Shown here: positions 23,923 through 33,066 of the stretch, in pieces
How the letters are laid out: each line of letters begins with the position of its first letter
Position numbering within the stretch: position 1 is the stretch's first letter
From: Coprenecus sp949297365
GTDB taxonomy: Bacteria > Bacteroidota > Bacteroidia > Bacteroidales > UBA932
Direction: 5' to 3'
Length of the DNA: 64,000 nucleotides
Assembly (NCBI GenBank): GCA_963931055.1
Contig: OZ006987.1
Location: 434,001 to 498,000, forward strand
The notes under the pieces: model-generated
Databases searched by the model: none
What the model was told of the DNA's origin: nothing
What the model saw: only the letters and a program-made list of their open reading frames with translations
Position numbers and translations under genes: made by a program

Positions 23923-25854
23923 TTATTTCACTTCCTCGTAGTCCACGTCCTTGACGTTGTCGTCACCGGAGTTGGAGCCGCTGTTGGAGGATGATCCGCC
24001 GCTTGTCTGGCTTCCGGCCTGGCTGCCTGCACCGGCGGAAGGACCCGCCTGTGCGGCGCGGGCCATATCCTCGGAAGCGGCGTGCCATGCGTTGTTCAGA
24101 GCCTCGGTGGCACGGTCGATATCGGAGATGTTCTGCGACTTGTGAGCCTCCTTGAGCTGACCGAGAGCATTCTCGATGGCACCCTTCTTGTCAGCGGGGA
24201 TCTTGTCGCCATACTCCTTGAGGTTCTTCTCGCTCTGGAAGATGAGGGCATCGGCACCGTTGATCTTGTCTATCTTCTCGCGCTCGGCCTTGTCGGCTGC
24301 CTCGTTGGCCTTGGCCTCGTCACGCATCCTCTTGATCTCGTCCTCGCTCAGGCCTGAAGATGCCTCGATACGTATCTTCTGCTCCTTGCCGGTAGCCTTA
24401 TCCTTGGCGGATACGTTCAGAATACCATTGGCATCTATATCGAAAGTAACCTCGATCTGAGGGATACCACGGGGAGCGGGGGTGATACCGTCGAGGTGGA
24501 AGCGGCCGATGGTCTTGTTGTCACGGGCCATTGAACGCTCGCCCTGGAGGACGTGAATCTCCACTGAAGGCTGGTTGTCCGATGCGGTGGAGAATACCTC
24601 CGACTTGCGGGTAGGTATGGTGGTGTTGGCCTCGATCAGCTTGGTCATCACACCGCCGAGGGTCTCGATGCCCAGGGACAGAGGGGTCACATCCAGCAGG
24701 AGGACATCCTTCACGTCACCGGCGAGGACACCGCCCTGGATGGCAGCGCCTACAGCCACTACCTCATCAGGGTTGACACCCTTGTTGGGAGCCTTTCCGA
24801 AGAACTTCTCGACGATCTGCTGGATGGCGGGGATACGGGTCGAACCGCCGACGAGCAGAACCTCGTCTATATCGGACACCTTCAGACCGGCATCGGCGAC
24901 TGCCTTGCGGCAAGGCTCGATAGTCCTCTGGATCAGGTCATCGCAAAGCTGCTCGAACTTGGCGCGGGTAAGAGTCCTTACCAGGTGTTTGGGCACACCG
25001 TCCACAGGCATGATATAAGGCAGGTTGATCTCCGTGGAGGTCTGGCTGGAAAGCTCGATCTTGGCCTTCTCGGCTGCCTCTTTCAGTCTCTGCAGGGCCA
25101 TAGGGTCTTTCCTCAGGTCCACGCCGGGATTGTCGTTCATGAACTCCGTGGCCATCCAGTCTATGATCCTGTGGTCGAAGTCATCACCGCCGAGGTGGGT
25201 ATCACCGTTAGTGGACTTAACCTCGAAGACACCGTCACCGAGTTCCAGAATCGATATATCGAATGTACCGCCGCCGAGGTCGTATACGGCCACCTTCATG
25301 TCGTTCTTCTTCTTGTCCATACCGTATGCCAGTGCGGCTGCGGTAGGCTCGTTGATGATACGCTTAACCTTCAGGCCCGCGATCTCACCGGCTTCTTTCG
25401 TGGCCTGTCTCTGAGAGTCGCTGAAGTAAGCGGGTACCGTGATGACAGCCTCAGTCACTTCCTGTCCGAGATAATCCTCAGCTGTCTTCTTCATCTTCTG
25501 AAGAATCATCGCCGATATCTCCTGAGGAGAATAGAGACGGCCGTCGATATCGACACGTGCAGTGCCGTTGTCACCGCGCACTACCTTATAAGGCACGCGG
25601 GATATCTCGTTCTGAACCCTGTCATAAGGCTCGCCCATGAATCTCTTGATAGAGAAGATGGTCTTGTAAGGGTTGGTGATAGCCTGCCTCTTGGCCGGGT
25701 CACCTATCTTTCTCTCACCGTTGTCGGTGAATGCCACTACCGAAGGAGTGGTCCTCTTGCCCTCGCTGTTGATGATGACAGCGGGCTCGTTACCTTCCAT
25801 CACTGCTACGCAGGAGTTGGTGGTTCCAAGGTCTATTCCAATAATCTTTCCCAT
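23923..25854 (-). CDS. dnaK: Molecular chaperone DnaK (Hsp70)
   Basis: 643 residues, full length. ATPase domain opens with MGKIIGIDLGTTNSCVAVMEG, with phosphate loops VYDLGGGTFDISIL and VGGSTRIPAIQ; the substrate-binding domain has LLLDVTPLSLGIETLGGV, and a flexible Gly/Ser-rich tail ends in DVDYEEVK. It is not next to grpE-dnaJ, which is common in Bacteroidota. No CIRCE element is visible; a GCCGC/GCGGC hairpin lies in its upstream leader (25890-25910). Confidence 0.98.
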   Translation of the reverse strand: MGKIIGIDLGTTNSCVAVMEGNEPAVIINSEGKRTTPSVVAFTDNGERKIGDPAKRQAITNPYKTIFSIKRFMGEPYDRVQNEISRVPYKVVRGDNGTARVDIDGRLYSPQEISAMILQKMKKTAEDYLGQEVTEAVITVPAYFSDSQRQATKEAGEIAGLKVKRIINEPTAAALAYGMDKKKNDMKVAVYDLGGGTFDISILELGDGVFEVKSTNGDTHLGGDDFDHRIIDWMATEFMNDNPGVDLRKDPMALQRLKEAAEKAKIELSSQTSTEINLPYIMPVDGVPKHLVRTLTRAKFEQLCDDLIQRTIEPCRKAVADAGLKVSDIDEVLLVGGSTRIPAIQQIVEKFFGKAPNKGVNPDEVVAVGAAIQGGVLAGDVKDVLLLDVTPLSLGIETLGGVMTKLIEANTTIPTRKSEVFSTASDNQPSVEIHVLQGERSMARDNKTIGRFHLDGITPAPRGIPQIEVTFDIDANGILNVSAKDKATGKEQKIRIEASSGLSEDEIKRMRDEAKANEAADKAEREKIDKINGADALIFQSEKNLKEYGDKIPADKKGAIENALGQLKEAHKSQNISDIDRATEALNNAWHAASEDMARAAQAGPSAGAGSQAGSQTSGGSSSNSGSNSGDDNVKDVDYEEVK

Positions 25855-25951
25855 AATTCTATATTTTTTAATTTTTTTCTACAATTGACGCCGCCTGATT
25901 TTCAAGCGGCCGTAACTCTCCTTAACGAAGATTGTGCCAAATGAGCGGAAC

Positions 25952-25964
25952 TGACAACATGTCA
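25952..25964. promoter_or_regulatory. Palindrome TGACA-ACA-TGTCA upstream of panB
   Basis: Perfect 5-bp arms in the spacer between dnaK and panB, just upstream of the panB promoter-like region. Possible operator; no regulator is indicated nearby. Confidence 0.3.
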
Positions 25965-25989
25965 TATTGGAATTGTGATAATTATTGTC

Positions 25990-25997
25990 TTCCTTTG
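25990..25997 (+). promoter_or_regulatory. Probable -7 box (TTCCTTTG) for panB
   Basis: One mismatch from TAnnTTTG, 36 nt before the ATG at 26034. It supports the internal ATG rather than the in-frame TTG at 25932. Confidence 0.4.
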
Positions 25998-26033
25998 CAG
26001 ATCCAAATATCAAACCACAAAACAGGCAAAGAC

Positions 26034-26849
26034 ATGTCCACAGAAGGCAATGTAAGGGTCATGACGACCCACAGACTATTGGAGATGAAGCAGAGCGGCG
26101 AGAAGATCGCCATGCTCACCGCATACGACTACACTTCGGCCCGAATCCTGGACGAGGCCGGCATCGACATCATCCTCGTAGGAGACTCGGCCGCCAACGT
26201 GATGGCCGGCCACGAGACCACCCTTCCCATCACCATAGACCAGATGATCTACCACGCCCAGAGTGTCATGAGGGCAGTGAAAAATCCTCTGGTAGTAGTG
26301 GATATGCCCTTCGGCTCATATCAGGGCAACTCCAAGATGGCCGTCAGCAATGCGATACGCATCATGAAGGAGTCGGAGGCCGACGCGGTGAAGATAGAGG
26401 GAGGCATGGAAATCCTCGAGTCAGTCGAGCGCATCCTCTCCTCCGGCATTCCCGTCATGGGACATCTGGGACTGACTCCCCAGTCGATTCACAAGTTCGG
26501 CACATACGCCGTAAGGGCCAAGGAGGAGGCCGAGGCTGCCAAGCTGCTGCAGGACGCGATCGCCCTGGAGGACGCAGGCTGCTTCGCGCTGGTACTGGAG
26601 AAGATACCGGCGGCTCTGGGCAAGAAAGTGGCAGAGACCCTGAAGATTCCGGTAATAGGCATAGGCGCGGGCAAATACGTGGACGGACAGGTGCTCGTGA
26701 TGCACGACATGCTCGGGCTGACCACCAAGTTCTCTCCCAGGTTCCTGCGCCGCTACGCAGACCTGCACGATGTCAGTCTCAATGCATTCCGCCAGTATAT
26801 AGAGGATGTCAAATCCTGTGATTTCCCCAATGACAGCGAGCAGTACTGA
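26034..26849 (+). CDS. panB: 3-methyl-2-oxobutanoate hydroxymethyltransferase
   Basis: 271 residues from the ATG at 26034; this is the usual PanB length, and the open frame upstream has no conserved sequence. Motifs: IAMLTAYDYTSARILDEAG, VGDSAANVMAGHETTLPIT, VVDMPFGSYQ, VMGHLGLTPQS and VIGIGAG. It adds a methyl-derived hydroxymethyl group from methylene-tetrahydrofolate to 2-oxoisovalerate, the first step of pantothenate (CoA) synthesis. The pseudouridine synthase gene begins inside its 3' end, so the two are probably cotranscribed. Confidence 0.96.
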   Translation: MSTEGNVRVMTTHRLLEMKQSGEKIAMLTAYDYTSARILDEAGIDIILVGDSAANVMAGHETTLPITIDQMIYHAQSVMRAVKNPLVVVDMPFGSYQGNSKMAVSNAIRIMKESEADAVKIEGGMEILESVERILSSGIPVMGHLGLTPQSIHKFGTYAVRAKEEAEAAKLLQDAIALEDAGCFALVLEKIPAALGKKVAETLKIPVIGIGAGKYVDGQVLVMHDMLGLTTKFSPRFLRRYADLHDVSLNAFRQYIEDVKSCDFPNDSEQY

Positions 26850-27546
26850 TACGGCATACAGGACACTCTCCCAAGAGGAATATGATGACATAGCCTCTCG
26901 CATCCTCTACGAGGACAACCATGTACTGGTCCTGAACAAGCGCGCCGGGGAGATAACCCAGGGAGACAAGACCGGAGACGAGCCTCTGCCCGAGAAGTTG
27001 AAGGCATTCATCGCCGCCAGGGACCACAAGCCCGGCAGAGTCTTCATGGGAGTACCCCACCGTCTCGACCGCCCCGTAAGCGGAGCCGTTATCCTGGCCA
27101 AGACCTCAAAGGCCCTGGAAAGGCTCTCGGGTGCCTTCAGGGAAGGTGACGCGGGCAAAATATACTGGGCCCTTGTGGAAAAGTCTCCGGAACCGCCACA
27201 GGGCGAGATCCGTTCCTGGCTCACCCGCAACGAGAAGCAGAACAAGTCCTACAGCCATCCGCAGCCGCAGCCCGGAGCCAAGGAGGCCCTGCTGCGCTAC
27301 CGCCTGCTCAGACCCACCAAAAGCTATTTTCTCGTGGAAGTGCAGCTGCTGACAGGACGGCATCATCAGATCCGCTGTCAGCTTGCCTCGATAGGATGCC
27401 CGATCAAGGGCGACCTTAAATACGGTGCCAGGCGTTCCAATCCGGACGGAAGCATCAGTCTGCACGCCAGACAGATAACATTCCTCCACCCCACCCGGAA
27501 AGAGCCGGTCACAGTGACCGCTCCCACTCCGATGGAGGACATGTAG
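26806..27546 (+). CDS. RluA-family RNA pseudouridine synthase
   Basis: 246 residues (238 if the second ATG at 26830 is used; overlaps with panB would be 44 or 20 bp). Catalytic motif VPHRLDRPVSGAVILAK holds the essential Asp, preceded by ILYEDNHVLVLNKRAG and followed by TGRHHQIRCQLASIGCPIKGDLKYGA, all typical of RluA/RluC/RluD/TruC enzymes. There is no S4 domain, so it resembles the short RluA type. The target uridine in rRNA or tRNA cannot be predicted. It ends 2 bp from the convergent mltF-like gene. Confidence 0.93.
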   Translation: MSNPVISPMTASSTDTAYRTLSQEEYDDIASRILYEDNHVLVLNKRAGEITQGDKTGDEPLPEKLKAFIAARDHKPGRVFMGVPHRLDRPVSGAVILAKTSKALERLSGAFREGDAGKIYWALVEKSPEPPQGEIRSWLTRNEKQNKSYSHPQPQPGAKEALLRYRLLRPTKSYFLVEVQLLTGRHHQIRCQLASIGCPIKGDLKYGARRSNPDGSISLHARQITFLHPTRKEPVTVTAPTPMEDM

Positions 27547-27548
27547 AC

Positions 27549-28622
27549 TCACTCTATCACTGACAGATATTCCTCATATATGGACAGCACGTCCCTGACA
27601 TAACGTATCGTCTCTCCGCCCCGGAACTTACCGTGCCGCAGGTACTCCGCATCCTCGTAATACTCCGGATCGGCCATCAGCGGAATAGCCGAAGCGACAG
27701 TCTCCCAGTCAGTGAAGTCCAGTCCCTGGTCCAAAGTAAAATTGATGCAGTCCCCGATCCGGCTCTCCCCCGCATTGTAGGCTGCCAAGGTAAATTTCAC
27801 CACATTGACCGAATCCAGACCCATCGCGGTATACCGCTTCTGTATCTGCCGCAGAAACATCGTGCCTGCCTTGACATTTTCCTCGGGATCAAAGAGGTCG
27901 TAGACTCCGTAGACAGCCGCAGTCGAGGGTTTCACCTGCATGAGACCGACTGCCCCGCGCCGCGACCTGGCCCCCATCGAGAAACGGGACTCCTTGAATA
28001 TCACCGCAGAAAGCAGCCGCCAGTCCCAGCCCAGCAACCGGCTCTGCCGCTTTACGATATCATCATAGGGCGATATTCTGCCGGTTCTGGTTCCATTCTC
28101 AATATAGGATGAAAGATCATAAGAGCGGAAGAAACGGCGTTCCATATCCGCATACACCCGTCCCTTGGTTATCAGTCCCAGCCACATATTGACCTGATGC
28201 AGAAGCGCATGGTCATCCTGCCTGACCGCCCAGGCATAACTCCGGAACGGCATACTGAGGCTGACTGTACCGGCATACGGTTCGGGAATGGAATCGGAGA
28301 CATCTACAGCCACGATGTCCACCAGACCGTCCGAGAGCATGGCCCAGCAGTCCTGACGCCGGTTCATGCCCATGATGCCCAGACACCGGTCCATACTGTC
28401 AGCGAACCCCGTCAGGAATGTATACTGAAAACCTGTCAGGAATCCCTTGGCCGTGTACATTCCGCTTCTGATGTTGATATAGGCCGTCAGTGAATCCCTG
28501 CCGGGAGACAAGTCCAGCGATTCGGTTCCGCAGCGGGGACCTTCCCATATCCTGAGAATATTTCCCAGTATGAAAACACCCAGCAGTACTCCTATTATAC
28601 GGATTATACGGACTGTCCTCAT
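27549..28622 (-). CDS. Membrane-bound lytic murein transglycosylase, MltF-like
   Basis: 357 residues. N-terminal membrane anchor (IIRIIGVLLGVFILGNIL), then a truncated periplasmic-binding-protein-like domain (about residues 35-175), then a C-terminal SLT/lysozyme-like domain with catalytic Glu211 in FKESRFSMGARSRRGAVGLM and the motifs MQVKP and LAAYNAGE. This is the MltF architecture: it cleaves peptidoglycan glycan strands producing anhydro-muropeptides. It starts 11 bp after the porin gene stop, forming an operon, and stands next to a divergent operon for a MurNAc-recycling-like kinase and uridylyltransferase. Confidence 0.88.
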   Translation of the reverse strand: MRTVRIIRIIGVLLGVFILGNILRIWEGPRCGTESLDLSPGRDSLTAYINIRSGMYTAKGFLTGFQYTFLTGFADSMDRCLGIMGMNRRQDCWAMLSDGLVDIVAVDVSDSIPEPYAGTVSLSMPFRSYAWAVRQDDHALLHQVNMWLGLITKGRVYADMERRFFRSYDLSSYIENGTRTGRISPYDDIVKRQSRLLGWDWRLLSAVIFKESRFSMGARSRRGAVGLMQVKPSTAAVYGVYDLFDPEENVKAGTMFLRQIQKRYTAMGLDSVNVVKFTLAAYNAGESRIGDCINFTLDQGLDFTDWETVASAIPLMADPEYYEDAEYLRHGKFRGGETIRYVRDVLSIYEEYLSVIE

Positions 28623-28633
28623 GCGCAGCCGTA

Positions 28634-31558
28634 TTACTCGATGTAGAACGGCCAGTGAATACCGAATTTGAATCCGAGAGTAGGCCTGATGTAATGATAG
28701 GCCGAGAAACTGGACGCTCCCGTAGGCCAGCCCTCACCGACATTGATTACCTTGAGGAAGATATTGACCCGCTTCCATTGCAGGTTCAGGAAGATATCTA
28801 TATACGGATTGTATCCGATCAGTTCCCGCGTCTGAAGCTGGAAAGTACCCAGAGCCGGATTATAGGCCGGAGCATAATAAGGCGTGTTCATCCGCGCGTC
28901 AGCCCCAAGCTGGACTGTAAGCACATTCTTCACCGCCTCCATTTCGATATAATACCTCATATGGAAGGTAAGCATCGGCAACGGCAGCGTATTCTTGTCC
29001 GAGGAATACTGGAAGAGTATCTGATTGTCCAGATGGAACCACCATATCTTGAAGTCCTTTCTCAGGTACGCGCTCATCACGTTGATCAGGCCGGTGTTCT
29101 GGCGGGCTATACCCAGAGTGTCGTTATAGAGATAGTTGTTGACCAATGCATATCCGAAATAAGCCTCCATCTTCCACTTCGGAATATCCAGAGAAGCCTC
29201 TATCTTGGTAGTGGAGGTCTTGCCGAAATCATTGTCCCAGACATAGTGGTTGGAGTAATAATGCTGCGAGAACCAGTCCGGTTCCTTAAGCGAGGTGCTG
29301 AACCTGCCATTAAGGGTTATGGGTTCGGACTTGTCCTTGAAAGGATAGAACGACACGCCCACATGCGCGTCCACATTGAAGTCATTCTGATAATAACCCA
29401 GGAAACTGTACTGCGCCGTAGCACCCCAGTTCAGATATTTCTTATATTCTCCAGATGCTCCCGCATACAGATACATATTGTGCTGGTGGATATTGCGGTT
29501 GCCGGTCAGGAACATATCGGGACGGAATGCATAGATACTGTTCCACTGATAGCCCACTCCTCCGGATATCTCGGAGACTATTGCGTCCCGTTTCCATGGC
29601 TGCAGTTTGAAAAACAATTTGTTCTCTACGGTAAACAGCCTCATGGAGTCGGCCGAGGAAGTGGGATTGATATAGAACATGTTGTTGTAGAAATTCCTAC
29701 CCACTTCGTCGGCTATCTCATCGGTATAGAATCGGTAGAACCTGGACACCTCGCCTATATGGCCCACTGTCAGCCTAGGACTGTTTCCTGCCTGACCGAA
29801 AAGCAGGGAATCCGCCAATGACGCTATTATCTCGTCCTCTGTAGGCGGACGGAGAGTGTCCATAATAGAAGCCCTCAGCAGGGAGTCCGCGACAGCCGTC
29901 GCGATGGAATCCGCCCTCACAGCCGCTATCGAGTCCTCCGGAGACGCATACATACTTACCGAGGACAACGAATCCGGGACTTGAGCAGACAAAGAATCTC
30001 TTACTTGGGCTGACAGCAGAGAATCAGCAGCCGTACCTGCCGCCGATGCCGTCGATGCCGTATCCACAGCTGTCACCACAGAATCCAAAACGGCCTCCGC
30101 TGAGTCAATCATGACACCTGCCGAATCCAACGACATAGCGGCTGAGTCCAACACTGCCCCGGTTGAATCCAAAGCAGTGCCGAGCGAGTCCATCAGCATC
30201 GCAGCAGTCGAATCCGCCAGAGCGGCAAGACTGTCCGCAGCCCTGGCTTCCGCTGCCGCCTTTGCCTTGACTGCGGCGACAGCAGCATCTACCGATCTCT
30301 CGTAAGCCGCCATCTTCACTTTTATCAACGAATCCACTGTCGCAGTAAATGCCGAATCCGCATCCATCGCCTTCGTCATTCTGGCCAGATCGGATTCCAG
30401 AAGAATATCGTATGAGTGGTTTATGAAAAACGTATTTCTCGACAGCTTGTTCCTCGCATTCTGCAGATTCACCGCTATGGTCTTGGCGTCCACCGTAGTA
30501 TCCCGCACCATATAAGAATCCTGGATTCCGCCGTTCTCCTCCCGGTCTATATTGTGATGGATAAATCCGGCATTCATCACATATCTCTTGCCCAGATAGT
30601 TGGTCGTAACCTCCAGGGAATTGTTGGCAGTAGCCTCCTTCTGCAGTATACCGGCCGCTTTCCAGCCCTGGAAAAGCACCGCGAGATTCCACGCAGGAGT
30701 TATATTCTGGGTATGCATAAAACGGACATTGGTCTCCTCCTTGTCCTTGAAAGCGAATATAGTACCCCAGTACGCCAGTTCGGTATAAGGAGCCTTTGTA
30801 TTGAAGAACGGCATATTCTCAGGCGTGTGAGAGTAAGTAATATAAGGAGCGTATGCCTTGAATATGTCAAATTCACGCCGTTTGAAAAAATTGACGTTCT
30901 GCACGGCCGAGCCAACTGTTCCAAGATAGACGGCATCTATGTCTTCCTTGTAGAAAGGATACTCCGTATACCAGTCATTGAAAGTGGTATCCATATCGGC
31001 ATGTCTGTATTCATTGACCCGCGTACCGGTCGTCCACGAGATGATTCTGTCATAATACAGACTGTCCGGAAGGAAGACTGTTTCCAACACCCTGGGTCTG
31101 GACCAGCGGATACTGTCCTTGACGGTCCGGATGCGATCCTTTATACGATGTATACTGTCAGCCTTCTGCTGCTTCACCATGGCCACGCTGTCCTTATAGG
31201 CATCCTTCACTTTCCGCACACTGTCCCTGGCCATACGCTTCAGTTCTCTTTTGGTCAGCACCTTGACAGAATCCGCAGCAGCCAGAGAGTCCGGCAGAAG
31301 CAATGAATCTGACACAACCGAAGAATCAGGTACAGACAGAGAATCTGGAATTACAAGTGTATCCGGCTCAGCCAAAGAGTCCTTGAGCATGGAGTCCTGA
31401 CCGATTACCGAGTCCGCCTGGACTGACAGCGAGTCCTGCGGCACACCGGCCATGACATCATAGGGCATGGACATACCGCGTATAATAAACGCAGAACACG
31501 GCAGCATCAGGATGATGACGCACGCGCACAATATGTCCCTAAACCCTTTTTTGCTCAT
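28634..31558 (-). CDS. Putative porin with Asp-Ser-rich heptad repeat region
   Basis: 974 residues from the ATG at 31558 (a TTG at 31567 lies in the promoter box). A hydrophobic N-terminal signal is followed by DSL-rich sequence (about residues 45-95), a conserved central part, a second low-complexity segment of heptads such as LDSAAMSLDSAGVMIDSAEA (about residues 430-560), and a long C-terminal beta-barrel with alternating aromatic strands ending WPFYIE, as in the Bacteroidota 'putative porin' family. It should sit in the outer membrane; substrate unknown. The heptads might form a coiled-coil periplasmic stalk. It is cotranscribed with the mltF-like gene. Confidence 0.75.
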   Translation of the reverse strand: MSKKGFRDILCACVIILMLPCSAFIIRGMSMPYDVMAGVPQDSLSVQADSVIGQDSMLKDSLAEPDTLVIPDSLSVPDSSVVSDSLLLPDSLAAADSVKVLTKRELKRMARDSVRKVKDAYKDSVAMVKQQKADSIHRIKDRIRTVKDSIRWSRPRVLETVFLPDSLYYDRIISWTTGTRVNEYRHADMDTTFNDWYTEYPFYKEDIDAVYLGTVGSAVQNVNFFKRREFDIFKAYAPYITYSHTPENMPFFNTKAPYTELAYWGTIFAFKDKEETNVRFMHTQNITPAWNLAVLFQGWKAAGILQKEATANNSLEVTTNYLGKRYVMNAGFIHHNIDREENGGIQDSYMVRDTTVDAKTIAVNLQNARNKLSRNTFFINHSYDILLESDLARMTKAMDADSAFTATVDSLIKVKMAAYERSVDAAVAAVKAKAAAEARAADSLAALADSTAAMLMDSLGTALDSTGAVLDSAAMSLDSAGVMIDSAEAVLDSVVTAVDTASTASAAGTAADSLLSAQVRDSLSAQVPDSLSSVSMYASPEDSIAAVRADSIATAVADSLLRASIMDTLRPPTEDEIIASLADSLLFGQAGNSPRLTVGHIGEVSRFYRFYTDEIADEVGRNFYNNMFYINPTSSADSMRLFTVENKLFFKLQPWKRDAIVSEISGGVGYQWNSIYAFRPDMFLTGNRNIHQHNMYLYAGASGEYKKYLNWGATAQYSFLGYYQNDFNVDAHVGVSFYPFKDKSEPITLNGRFSTSLKEPDWFSQHYYSNHYVWDNDFGKTSTTKIEASLDIPKWKMEAYFGYALVNNYLYNDTLGIARQNTGLINVMSAYLRKDFKIWWFHLDNQILFQYSSDKNTLPLPMLTFHMRYYIEMEAVKNVLTVQLGADARMNTPYYAPAYNPALGTFQLQTRELIGYNPYIDIFLNLQWKRVNIFLKVINVGEGWPTGASSFSAYHYIRPTLGFKFGIHWPFYIE
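29887..30262. repeat. Low-complexity DS-heptad coding repeat in the porin gene
   Basis: Imperfect 21-bp periodicity with recurring GAATCC/GAGTCC words, coding for LDSxxxx heptads. A shorter similar block is at 31280-31435. Confidence 0.7.
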
Positions 31559-31564
31559 AACGTG

Positions 31565-31572
31565 CAAACATA
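31565..31572 (-). promoter_or_regulatory. -7 box (TATGTTTG) for the porin-mltF operon
   Basis: Exact TAnnTTTG match; only 6 nt separate it from the ATG at 31558, so the mRNA would be leaderless or nearly so. Confidence 0.55.
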
Positions 31573-31615
31573 AACAAAAATCTCCGATTTTCCTTAAACA
31601 ATCCTGGAGATTGAG

Positions 31616-31623
31616 TAAATTTG
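31616..31623 (+). promoter_or_regulatory. -7 box (TAAATTTG) for the kinase-uridylyltransferase operon
   Basis: Exact TAnnTTTG match; 6 nt before the ATG at 31630. It lies 43 bp from the divergent porin box, so both operons share one short regulatory region. Confidence 0.55.
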
Positions 31624-31629
31624 CCCCGT

Positions 31630-33066
31630 ATGGAACGAATCAGGTCGTTATTTGAAAAATATTCAGGTGCCGCTGAATACAATATCTGTCCGCTGCCGTC
31701 CTCAGGAGGCAACCGGCAGTATTTCAGGATTACATGGAGCGGAGGCAGCTGCATTGCCGCCATAGGCACCAGTCAGGAGGAAAATACCGCATTTCTGTAT
31801 ATGGCCCGGCACTTCGGAAGACTGGGACTGCCGGTGCCCGGAATACTGGCCGTGAGTGACGACGGCATGACTTATCTGCAGGAGGATCTGGGCAGCACCA
31901 CCCTTTTCGACGCAGTGGCGGCAGGCCGGAGAAGCGGAGAATACTCCGGGGATGAGCGGAGGCTTCTGCGCATGGCGGTGGAGACCCTGCCGGCATTCCA
32001 GTACGCCGGAGCTTCGGGGATGGACTTCTCCAAATGCTTTCCGGTACAGTATTTCGACCGTACCTCGATAATGTTCGACCTCAATTATTTCAAATACTGC
32101 TTCTTGAAGCCTTCCGGTGTGGAGTTCAGCGAGACCGACCTGGAAGAGGATTTCAACCGTCTGTGCGACAGGCTGCTGATGTGCGACAGCGGGCATTTCA
32201 TGTACCGGGATTTCCAAAGCCGCAACATCATGGTGCCGGAGAACGGAGAACTGCGGTTCATCGACTTTCAGGGCGGCCGCATGGGACCGGTACATTATGA
32301 CCTGGCCTCTTTCATCTGGCAGGCCAGGGCCCGGTACAGTCCGGAGCTGAAACAGGAACTCACAGAGGCATACCTTGAAGCGCAGTCGCTCTTCGAGGCG
32401 GTCAACAGACGCAATTTTCTTTCTGAACTGAGACATTTCATCCTGTTCAGGACCCTGCAGGTGCTCGGAGCATACGGTTTCAGGGGACTGTATGAGCACC
32501 GACCTCATTTCCTGGAAAGCATACCCTATGCGATGGACAATCTCCGCGAGCTGCTCTCCGCACCGTTTGACGAATATCCCTGCCTGTGCCGGCTGCTAGG
32601 CCAGCTGATACCGATCTACAGCCACAGAGAGCCGCGCAAGGACGGACGGCTGCTGGTGCGTATTTTCAGCTTCTCCTATAAAAACGGCATACCGGAGGAC
32701 TCCTCCGGCAACGGCGGCGGCTATGTGTTCGACTGCCGTGGACTGCCCAATCCCGGACGGCTGCCCGAGTACCGCAGCCTCACAGGCCTCGATGTCCCCG
32801 TCATAGAATATCTGCAGGGCTATTCCGAGACCGGGGACTTTGCCCGTGACACCGCAGCACTGGCGGACAGGCATATAGACAATTATCTGGAGCGCGGATT
32901 CACAGACCTGATGTTCTGCTTCGGCTGCACCGGCGGACGGCACCGTTCGGTATATTTCGCCGAGAGGCTAGCCGAACATCTGGCCGGAAGATACGCAGAC
33001 CGGTCTGACACAATACAAATAAGGCTCGTACACCGCGAGCAGAACCTTGAAAGGCAGGTACTATGA
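31630..33066 (+). CDS. AmgK-like amino-sugar kinase fused to a RapZ C-terminal domain
   Basis: 478 residues. Residues 1-about 310 are an aminoglycoside-phosphotransferase fold kinase: nucleotide loop SSGGNRQYFRI, catalytic loop MYRDFQSRN (D194) and metal motif FIDFQGGRMGP (D212). Closest functional model is AmgK, which phosphorylates MurNAc/GlcNAc at C1. Residues about 340-478 match the RapZ C-terminal domain (FSFSYKNGIP, FDCRGLPNP, LTGLDVPVIEYL, GCTGGRHRSV), which in E. coli RapZ senses glucosamine-6-phosphate. The RapZ ATPase half is missing. The next gene, a MurU-like uridylyltransferase, overlaps it by 4 bp (ATGA), supporting a cell-wall sugar salvage role. Start chosen at the ATG; the TTG at 31621 is promoter sequence. 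Confidence 0.82.
   Translation: MERIRSLFEKYSGAAEYNICPLPSSGGNRQYFRITWSGGSCIAAIGTSQEENTAFLYMARHFGRLGLPVPGILAVSDDGMTYLQEDLGSTTLFDAVAAGRRSGEYSGDERRLLRMAVETLPAFQYAGASGMDFSKCFPVQYFDRTSIMFDLNYFKYCFLKPSGVEFSETDLEEDFNRLCDRLLMCDSGHFMYRDFQSRNIMVPENGELRFIDFQGGRMGPVHYDLASFIWQARARYSPELKQELTEAYLEAQSLFEAVNRRNFLSELRHFILFRTLQVLGAYGFRGLYEHRPHFLESIPYAMDNLRELLSAPFDEYPCLCRLLGQLIPIYSHREPRKDGRLLVRIFSFSYKNGIPEDSSGNGGGYVFDCRGLPNPGRLPEYRSLTGLDVPVIEYLQGYSETGDFARDTAALADRHIDNYLERGFTDLMFCFGCTGGRHRSVYFAERLAEHLAGRYADRSDTIQIRLVHREQNLERQVL

Noticed and set aside
25890..25910. CIRCE/HrcA operator before dnaK
   Set aside because: Only a 5-bp GCCGC/GCGGC hairpin is present; the TTAGCACTC-N9-GAGTGCTAA element is absent.
24985..25944. 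319-codon plus-strand frame opposite dnaK
   Set aside because: Antisense to a highly conserved gene, composition driven by dnaK codon bias.
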